This document shows, piece by piece, positions 1 through 4,969 of a stretch of DNA of 7,632 nucleotides. The notes under the pieces are model-generated. The model worked only from the letters and a program-made list of their open reading frames with translations, was not told the origin of the DNA and did not search any database. The stretch spans positions 1 through 7,632 of the forward strand of contig JAHWYE010000066.1 in assembly GCA_020028195.1 (NCBI GenBank). Direction: 5' to 3'. The DNA comes from Nitrospirota bacterium. Its GTDB lineage: Bacteria; Nitrospirota; Nitrospiria; Nitrospirales; Nitrospiraceae. How positions within the stretch are numbered: the first letter of the stretch is position 1; each line of letters opens with the position of its first letter. A program made the translations under genes and the position numbers.

Positions 1-129
1 GGCGTCGATGTTGTAGAGGTTGCCGCCGATGATTTCCAGCTTGCCGAGCTTGATCGACAGATACCCCAAGCAGATGATGCCCACCAGCACAAACGCCCCG
101 ACGACCAACTCCAGTTTAGCTTTTTCCAT
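1..129 (-). CDS. mlaD: MlaD-type MCE-domain lipid transport protein (N-terminal fragment)
   Basis: Only the first 43 codons are in the window; the gene continues past the left edge. The ATG at 129-127 is preceded by a good ribosome binding site (GGGGAG, about six bases upstream), and it begins 16 bases after the mlaF stop. The peptide starts MEKAKLELVVGAFVLVG, continues as a single hydrophobic segment at about residues 8-25, and then reaches a sequence ending in IIGGNLYNIDA. A short cytoplasmic N-terminus, one membrane anchor and the start of an MCE beta-domain are the usual MlaD arrangement. MlaD proteins form a periplasmic hexameric ring on the MlaFE transporter and pass lipid between the membrane and a soluble carrier. 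No lipoprotein cysteine is seen. The call rests on the N-terminal pattern plus the position directly after mlaE and mlaF; the MCE domain itself cannot be checked here. Confidence 0.85.
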   Translation of the reverse strand, partial: MEKAKLELVVGAFVLVGIICLGYLSIKLGKLEIIGGNLYNIDA

Positions 130-145
130 GTCGGCTCCCCGGCAG

Positions 146-889
146 TTAGGATTTGAGCGATGCCATGCTGCCTACTGAAATAAATTCACGGATGGCCGGA
201 TCGGTGGTTTTTTGAAAGTCCGCCGATGGGGCCATCGCCGCAATCTTCCCATCCTTGAGCATTGCCACCCAGTCCGAAATTAAAAAGATTTCAGGTATCT
301 CATGGCTCACCATCACCGCCGTGAATCCGAAGGTCCGATGCATGCCCACGATCAGATCGTGGATGGTGTTGGCCATGAGCGGATCCAGCCCTGTGGTCGG
401 CTCATCAAACAGGATGATTTCCGGTTCCATCACCAGCGCTCGGGCTAATCCGACCCGTTTCTTCATCCCGCCGCTCAGTTCGGCCGGAAATTTATGCCCC
501 ATGCCGGACAAACCCACCTGTTCCAGCTTCTCCTCGACCCGTCTCGCCACCTCGGTCTCCGCCAGTCTCAGCTTCTCCCGAAGCGGAAAGGCCACGTTCT
601 CGAAGACGGTCAAGGAGTCAAAGAGGGCTGCGCCCTGAAAAAGCATGGCAAACTTCTTGCGCACGTCGTTGAGGGCTCTCCCCTTCAGGCGGGAGATCTC
701 AATCCCATCTACCCAGACTTCGCCGCGGTCCGGCTGCATCAGACCGATGACATGTTTGAGCAGCACGCTCTTGCCCCCACCGCTTCCCCCGATAATGGTC
801 GTGAGCTTCCCCGCCGGAATGTCGAGGTCCACTCCGCGCAAGACCGGTTGTCCGCCAAGCGTTTTTTCCACTCCGACGAGCTTGATCAT
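146..889 (-). CDS. mlaF: MlaF-type ABC transporter ATP-binding protein
   Basis: This is the cytoplasmic ATPase that powers the MCE-family (Mla) lipid transporter together with MlaE. Numbered from the ATG at 889, all nucleotide-binding motifs are present: Walker A GGSGGGKS at 34-41, Q-loop glutamine at 85 in LFQG, signature LSGGM at 138-142, Walker B IILFDE at 158-163, D-loop GLDP at 167-170, and the switch histidine at 196 in VSHE. LSGGM followed by KKR is typical of the MlaF/Ttg2A branch rather than of generic importers. The reading frame could also start at a TTG six bases upstream (895), but ATG is preferred; neither has a clear ribosome binding site. The protein is 247 residues and ends soon after the IREFI segment, so it lacks the C-terminal tail that extends Escherichia coli MlaF. 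It lies between mlaE (upstream, past an inverted repeat) and mlaD (downstream, 16 bases). Confidence 0.95.
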   Translation of the reverse strand: MIKLVGVEKTLGGQPVLRGVDLDIPAGKLTTIIGGSGGGKSVLLKHVIGLMQPDRGEVWVDGIEISRLKGRALNDVRKKFAMLFQGAALFDSLTVFENVAFPLREKLRLAETEVARRVEEKLEQVGLSGMGHKFPAELSGGMKKRVGLARALVMEPEIILFDEPTTGLDPLMANTIHDLIVGMHRTFGFTAVMVSHEIPEIFLISDWVAMLKDGKIAAMAPSADFQKTTDPAIREFISVGSMASLKS

Positions 890-898
890 ACGCAATCA

Positions 899-977
899 GG
901 TTGAGGTTGAGGTTAAGGCTGAGGGCGCAGCCAGCGTTGGCCTTTTTGGAAACTTAACCTTAATCTCAGCCTCAACC
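899..977. repeat. Imperfect 25-base inverted repeat of hexamer units between mlaE and mlaF
   Basis: The left arm (899-923) reads GG followed by TTGAGG, TTGAGG, TTAAGG and the start of CTGAGG. The reverse complement of the right arm (953-977) reads GG followed by TTGAGG, CTGAGA, TTAAGG and TTAAG. The arms agree at 21 of 25 positions, and one of the four mismatches would be a G-U pair in the minus-strand RNA. The loop is 29 bases and contains a second small palindrome, GCCA-gcgt-TGGC at 930-941. In the operon transcript the hairpin would begin about five bases after the mlaE stop and end nine bases before the mlaF ATG. It could therefore protect the mRNA, limit readthrough or influence mlaF translation. 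The function is inferred; the repeat itself is directly visible. Confidence 0.8.
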
Positions 978-981
978 TTCT

Positions 982-1758
982 TCATAGCAGTACCGAGGTC
1001 AGAAAATAATCCCAGACCAGGATCAACACCGAAGAGAGCACCACGGCCTCCGTCGTTGCTGCTCCGAGCCCTTCCGCACTCAACCTGGTGTTGTACCCTT
1101 TATAACAGCAGACCCAGCTTACAATCAGCCCGAAACTGATCGATTTCAAGATGCCGCCGTACACGTCTTTCCATTCCACGGCAGACTCAATGGAACTCCA
1201 GTAGGACCCCGAATTTCCACCCAACAAGTTTACGCCGATCAGGTAGCCGCCGTAGATCCCCACCACATCGGCAATGGCCACGAGGAGGGGCACCCCGATC
1301 AGTCCTGCCACAAGTTTCGGAGAAATCAGGTACTGCAGAGAATTGACGGCCATGGTGTCCAGCGCGTCGATCTGTTCCGTAATCCGCATGATACCGATCT
1401 CGGCCGTCATGGCCGAGCCAGCGCGCGCCGTCACCATGAGGGAAGCCAGGACCGGCCCAAGCTCGCGGATCAAGCTCAGAGCGACCACCGAGCCTAGCAC
1501 TGCTTCCGAGCCGAATTTCCTTAGTGTGTAGTAGCCCTGCAGGCCCAACACCATCCCGGTGAAGGCCGCAGTGAGGACGACCACGAACGTGGATTTAAAG
1601 CCGATGAAATGGAGTTGTTTCAAGATCTGGAACGGCCGGAAGGGGGGCCTGAAGAGCCACGCGAACGTCGCCACCAAGAAGATGAGCATCCGTCCCATCT
1701 CCTGGACCACGAACAGAGTCCCATGGCCGATGCGTGCGATAAGCCCGATCAACACCAA
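982..1758 (-). CDS. mlaE: MlaE-type ABC transporter permease
   Basis: This is the integral inner-membrane permease of the MCE-family lipid transporter, partner of the MlaF ATPase and the MlaD ring. The 258-residue length is close to the 260 of Escherichia coli MlaE. Family hallmarks are visible in order: an N-terminal amphipathic/interfacial helix with IGHG near residues 10-13, the membrane segment TAAFTGMVLGLQGYYTLRKF (about 63-82), VALSLIRELGPVLASLMV (92-109), the coupling-helix block ARAGSAMTAEIGIMRITEQI (111-130), and further hydrophobic segments at about 148-176, 205-220 and 238-257. The start is a TTG at 1758 with AGGCGG five bases upstream; a GTG one codon later is an equal alternative. 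An in-frame stop, which is the end of hpnG, lies 24 bases upstream and limits any extension. Its position after hpnG suggests translation in the same operon as hopanoid genes. Confidence 0.94.
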   Translation of the reverse strand: MVLIGLIARIGHGTLFVVQEMGRMLIFLVATFAWLFRPPFRPFQILKQLHFIGFKSTFVVVLTAAFTGMVLGLQGYYTLRKFGSEAVLGSVVALSLIRELGPVLASLMVTARAGSAMTAEIGIMRITEQIDALDTMAVNSLQYLISPKLVAGLIGVPLLVAIADVVGIYGGYLIGVNLLGGNSGSYWSSIESAVEWKDVYGGILKSISFGLIVSWVCCYKGYNTRLSAEGLGAATTEAVVLSSVLILVWDYFLTSVLL

Positions 1759-1782
1759 TGGGCCCGCCTGCCCGAACCGATC

Positions 1783-2535
1783 CTATGCAAGATCATCCAG
1801 AAACCTTCCGAAGAAAGTCGTGATCCGTTCAGAGGCAATGAGGCTCTGCGCACGAAGGCGGAGCAATCCCATGACACAGGACGGACGCGTGAGGCACGTG
1901 AGCGCGCCACGGACCCAACCGGCTGGCGTGAGAAAGAGATTGAAGTCGAGGGCTAGATCTTCATCAACCAGGTCGGACACCGCGCGAATGATGACGAAGG
2001 GCATCTGCCGCTCACGCGCGGCCGCGCCGACGGCAGCGCTTTCCATGTCAAGCCCTAAGGCCCCGGTAGCCGCAGCCACTTCTCCTTTTTCACGAGCACG
2101 CCAGACAACCCGCGGGACCGTCACGAACCGACCGGCGCGAGCAGCCATGCTGATCCCGGACGCTGCCCTGATCGCCGCGGCGCTGAATTCCGGCGAACAG
2201 GGAACGGACTCGCGCAGGTCAGGTGAACAGGCCTTATTCAGATACATGATGACGTCCGTGCCGATCAACAACTCGCCGACCCGGCAAGACGCGAGCGCAC
2301 AGGCGAAGCCGGATGAGACCGCGAGGTCCACTGGCTGGGCCACCAAGGCCTCGCGGCAGACCGCACGCGCCCTCTCAAGCCCCACTCCCATCTGATACAG
2401 CCAGATCCGGCAGTTCCCCCGTCGGCCGATCACGCAGCGGGCTCCAGCCAGGCGTCGTTCTCCCTCGACCAACATTGCCCGACGGACAGCCTTGAGCTCC
2501 CACCTGGTTGCCGTGAAGATTCCGACCTGTATCAA
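1783..2535 (-). CDS. hpnG: HpnG-type phosphorylase/nucleosidase of hopanoid biosynthesis
   Basis: The protein belongs to the purine nucleoside phosphorylase / MTA-SAH nucleosidase superfamily. Visible motifs are the N-terminal GIFTAT strand (residues 5-10), QMGVG (48-52), SSGFAC (74-79), GLDMESAAV (161-169) with the ribose-binding Met-Glu pair at 164-165, and AVSD (185-188) with the probable catalytic acid D188. In hopanoid producers, HpnG removes adenine from adenosylhopane to give a ribosyl- or phosphoribosyl-hopane, the step after HpnH. The specific role is inferred from its position 41 bases after squalene-hopene cyclase; by sequence alone it could be another nucleosidase of the superfamily. 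The start is a TTG at 2535, well supported by GAGGA about six bases upstream, with no competing ATG nearby. HpnH is not in this window. The C-terminal 40 residues are arginine-rich and less typical. Confidence 0.88.
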   Translation of the reverse strand: MIQVGIFTATRWELKAVRRAMLVEGERRLAGARCVIGRRGNCRIWLYQMGVGLERARAVCREALVAQPVDLAVSSGFACALASCRVGELLIGTDVIMYLNKACSPDLRESVPCSPEFSAAAIRAASGISMAARAGRFVTVPRVVWRAREKGEVAAATGALGLDMESAAVGAAARERQMPFVIIRAVSDLVDEDLALDFNLFLTPAGWVRGALTCLTRPSCVMGLLRLRAQSLIASERITTFFGRFLDDLA

Positions 2536-2553
2536 CCGGCTTCCTCAGGGGAT

Positions 2554-2569
2554 CTGGGATCGCTCCCAG
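2554..2569 (-). other. GNRA-tetraloop hairpin between shc and hpnG
   Basis: In the minus-strand transcript the sequence is CTGGGA, GCGA, TCCCAG: a perfect six-base-pair stem closed by a GCGA (GNRA-type) tetraloop. It starts eight bases after the shc stop and ends 18 bases before the hpnG TTG, leaving the GAGGA ribosome binding site free. No T-run follows, so it does not look like an intrinsic terminator. A role as a processing or mRNA-stability element within the operon is inference. Confidence 0.6.
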
Positions 2570-2576
2570 CACAGGA

Positions 2577-4772
2577 TCATGTCGGTCGTGAAACGTCCGA
2601 TCGGAAACGTCCCGTTTCACGAGCGTTCAGGCACAACTCATCAGCTCTCGTTTGCCCGCGAGTTCTGAGGTTGCGATACATGGCGAGAGCCCACAGTGGA
2701 AAATACTGGCAGTACCAGTGGTAGCGGAGATAGAACACGCGGGGGAAGCCGGTCCCGGTGTGCCGGTGTTCAACCCATGATCCGTCCTGCCGCTGATGAC
2801 GCAGCAGATAGTTCACTCCACGGACCACGCTGATGGAGTCCGAGACTCCCGCGGAGAGCAATCCGATGAGGGCCCAGGCGGTCTGGGAGGGCGTGCTGTC
2901 TCCCACGCCGGCTACCGTTGGGTCGGCATAGGATAAACAGGACTCTCCCCATCCACCGTCAAGATTCTGTTTGGATTCCAGCCAGGCCACCGCCTTCCGC
3001 ACGTAGGGCATGGTCATATCCTCGCTGATGGCCCGCAACCCGGCCAGGACCGACCATGTGCCATAAATATAATTGACGCCCCAGCGACCATACCAACTAC
3101 CATCCGCCTCCTGTTCCTGTCGTAGGAACTGCAGGGCCGGCTCCACAGCCGGATGCGTACGGTCATAGCCGAGCGCCCCCAACATCTCCAGGCAACGGCC
3201 GGCCAGGTCGGCCGTGCTCGGGTCCAACAGCGCCCGGTGATCGGCGAACGGAATCAGATTAAACACTGTTCGATTATTGTCCTTGTCATAGGCCCCCCAA
3301 CCGCCGTCCGAACCCTGCATCGCCATCACCCACCGATACCCCCGCGCAATCGACTGGTGCTGGGCCTCACGGTTCGCCAGTCGGAGTTTGGCCAATGCCA
3401 TCAGGACCACTGCCGAGTCGTCCACATCGGGATACATCTCGTTTTCAAATTGAAAATACCATCCCCCTGGTTCCGCCTGTGGAGCCGAAACTTTCCAGTC
3501 ACCGTCCTTGGTCGTCTGGCACGACATCAGCCATCCGGCGGCTTTCACCAGAGCCGGATGATCTTGAGGCAATCCTACCTCGATAAGCGCATTGATCAGC
3601 AGGGACGTATCCCACACAGGGGAGAAGCAGGGCTGCAGGTGGAGGGTCTCCGCCTGGCCCGTCCCGTCATGAACGACCTCATAGACTTCCAGCTCTTCAA
3701 TCTCGCGCAAGGCTTTGACGACCTGCGGGTGATCAGCCGTGTAGCCCAGGCACCGCAGGGCCACGATCGAGTTGGCCATCGCCGGATAAATGGCGCCAAG
3801 CCCCCCACTCCCCTTGAGATGGTCCAACAACCAGTTCGCAGCTCTCGCGACCGCCGCCTTCCGCAACGCTTGGAGCGGCAGCCGACTATACAATTTGAGA
3901 ATTCCGTCCAGTGTGATGAATAGATTTCGCCAGGTCCACCAGGCCGCATCCTTTTTGAACGGGGGGACCTCCCGGTACCGGACCCGAGCGCGCGGCACCA
4001 AGAAGAGTTCTTCGATCCCCTGTTCCGCAGGAAGACAATAGACCGGCCTGTGCGCAAAGACGATCAATAACGGGATCAAGACCGTCCGGGACCAATAGGA
4101 TACGGCGTAGAGGCTGAAGTAGAACTGTTTGGGCAGCAGCATGATCTCGGGCGGCATGCTGGGGATTCCTCTCCAGTCATACTGATCAAAGAGCGCAAGT
4201 GTGATCTTGGTGAACACGTTGGCCGCCACGACCCCGCCTTTCGCCAGAATCGCGTCGCGCGCTCGGATCATGAACGGCTCATCCGCCGGTACGCCCGACA
4301 GTTTGAGCGCAAAGTAGGCCTTGACCGACGCGCTGATTTCGCATAGCCCGCCGGAATAAATCGGCCAGCCCCCGTCTGGTAGCTGCGTGGCCTTCAGGTA
4401 CCGCACCGCCTTGCGTTCCCGCTCCGGATCCACCCGATCAAGAAAACGCCGCAGCATGAGGTATTCGGCTGTCAGCGTACTGTCGGCTTCCAGTTCAGCC
4501 ACCCAGAACCCCTCCACTGGGTGTTGTCGCCCCAAGAACCAGGCCTGGCTGCGACGGATCGCCTCATCGATGGATTCCGACTGCCCCATCGAGCCGCCGA
4601 CCACGCGACGCGTGGTCGCCTCGGCTGGAACAGTCGGACGGGGGTTATGTGAAACCAGCCGCAGAGGAGGCAGGAGTCTGGTGCCGGAACCCAGCTTGAG
4701 CCGTCCCGGCACCGAAGCGAACAAGCTGTCGGACAGACGGGTGATGAGACTTTTAATCTTAATCAGCTTCAT
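2577..4772 (-). CDS. shc: Squalene-hopene cyclase
   Basis: This enzyme cyclises squalene to hopene/hopanol at the inner membrane, the committed step of hopanoid synthesis. Numbered from the ATG at 4772 (731 residues), the catalytic acid motif DVDD is at 449-452 within YPDVDDSAVV. QW repeats of the Q-x-x-D-G-x-W type occur at 130-136, 486-492, 554-560, 602-608 and 660-666, with a looser one at 419-426. The conserved C-terminal TGTGFP is at 672-677, followed by FYLRYHWY. The conserved domain begins near IDEAIRRSQ (residue 68). The first 60 residues are a basic, partly hydrophobic extension that may help membrane attachment. Starts: ATG 4772 has a modest AGAAGA upstream and is preferred; TTG 4841 has no ribosome binding site; ATG 4589 (MGQSES) is a shorter possibility. 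It is the first gene after the promoter at 4879-4907 and leads the hopanoid/Mla operon. Confidence 0.96.
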   Translation of the reverse strand: MKLIKIKSLITRLSDSLFASVPGRLKLGSGTRLLPPLRLVSHNPRPTVPAEATTRRVVGGSMGQSESIDEAIRRSQAWFLGRQHPVEGFWVAELEADSTLTAEYLMLRRFLDRVDPERERKAVRYLKATQLPDGGWPIYSGGLCEISASVKAYFALKLSGVPADEPFMIRARDAILAKGGVVAANVFTKITLALFDQYDWRGIPSMPPEIMLLPKQFYFSLYAVSYWSRTVLIPLLIVFAHRPVYCLPAEQGIEELFLVPRARVRYREVPPFKKDAAWWTWRNLFITLDGILKLYSRLPLQALRKAAVARAANWLLDHLKGSGGLGAIYPAMANSIVALRCLGYTADHPQVVKALREIEELEVYEVVHDGTGQAETLHLQPCFSPVWDTSLLINALIEVGLPQDHPALVKAAGWLMSCQTTKDGDWKVSAPQAEPGGWYFQFENEMYPDVDDSAVVLMALAKLRLANREAQHQSIARGYRWVMAMQGSDGGWGAYDKDNNRTVFNLIPFADHRALLDPSTADLAGRCLEMLGALGYDRTHPAVEPALQFLRQEQEADGSWYGRWGVNYIYGTWSVLAGLRAISEDMTMPYVRKAVAWLESKQNLDGGWGESCLSYADPTVAGVGDSTPSQTAWALIGLLSAGVSDSISVVRGVNYLLRHQRQDGSWVEHRHTGTGFPRVFYLRYHWYCQYFPLWALAMYRNLRTRGQTRADELCLNARETGRFRSDVSRPT

Positions 4773-4969
4773 ACGGTCTTCTATATCACCGGACAACGAG
4801 ACAAGAAAACGAAGGAAGGGACAACCGCCTATCCTTGGCAAGATGCAGCCGGTCGGCCTCGGAAAACTTCATAGCCCGCTTATAACAAACCCCCCCTAGG
4901 CTGTCAAGCAAGCGACGCTTCAACCCCTTGAACGACGACCCTTTTCCTGTGTTGGAACTTCCGGGGAGA
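4773..4969. other. Intergenic region between smc and shc
   Basis: This is the longest stretch without an accepted gene. It holds the shc promoter and the shc leader of about 100 bases. Close to the smc stop there is only a weak five-base palindrome, TTCAA-cccc-TTGAA (about 4919-4932), with no T-run, so no convincing smc terminator is seen. A 28-codon frame starting at ATG 4872 lies in the leader but has no support as a gene. Confidence 0.6.
4879..4907 (-). promoter_or_regulatory. Sigma70-type promoter for the shc-hpnG-mlaEFD operon
   Basis: On the minus strand a perfect -35 hexamer TTGACA (4907-4902) is followed by a spacer of exactly 17 bases and a -10 hexamer TATAAG (4884-4879), which matches TATAAT at five of six positions. 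A TG one base upstream of the -10 gives an extended -10 element. The spacer contains a run of seven G. Transcription would start near 4872, leaving an untranslated leader of about 100 bases before the shc ATG at 4772. The strength of both hexamers and the correct orientation make this the likely operon promoter. Confidence 0.75.

Noticed and set aside
930..946. Plus-strand GCCA-gcgt-TGGC hairpin followed by a CTTTTT run, resembling an intrinsic terminator
   Set aside because: The stem is four base pairs and no plus-strand gene leads into it; it lies in the loop of the larger inverted repeat.
1559..2395. Long open frame on the plus strand (278 codons), and similar ones at 3153-3923 and 4387-4899
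   Set aside because: They lie antisense to well-supported hpnG/mlaE and shc. Their products are rich in Arg, Ser and Pro with no recognisable domain, as expected of antisense frames in GC-rich genes.
3193..3195. Arginine (residue 526) in squalene-hopene cyclase where the Alicyclobacillus enzyme has His451 beside the catalytic acid
   Set aside because: As I recall, many other bacterial cyclases also carry Arg here, and all other catalytic motifs are intact, so I do not treat it as a loss of function.
4786..4872. A 28-codon frame beginning ATGAAGTTTTCC in the shc leader, a possible leader peptide
   Set aside because: Its ATG coincides with the predicted transcription start, it has no ribosome binding site on the transcript, and the peptide (MKFSEADRLHLAKDRR...) shows no attenuator-like or recognisable feature.
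4910..4932. Possible smc terminator (AAGCG-A-CGCTT and TTCAA-cccc-TTGAA palindromes)
   Set aside because: The stems are only five base pairs, one would have a one-base loop, and no T-run follows on the minus strand.
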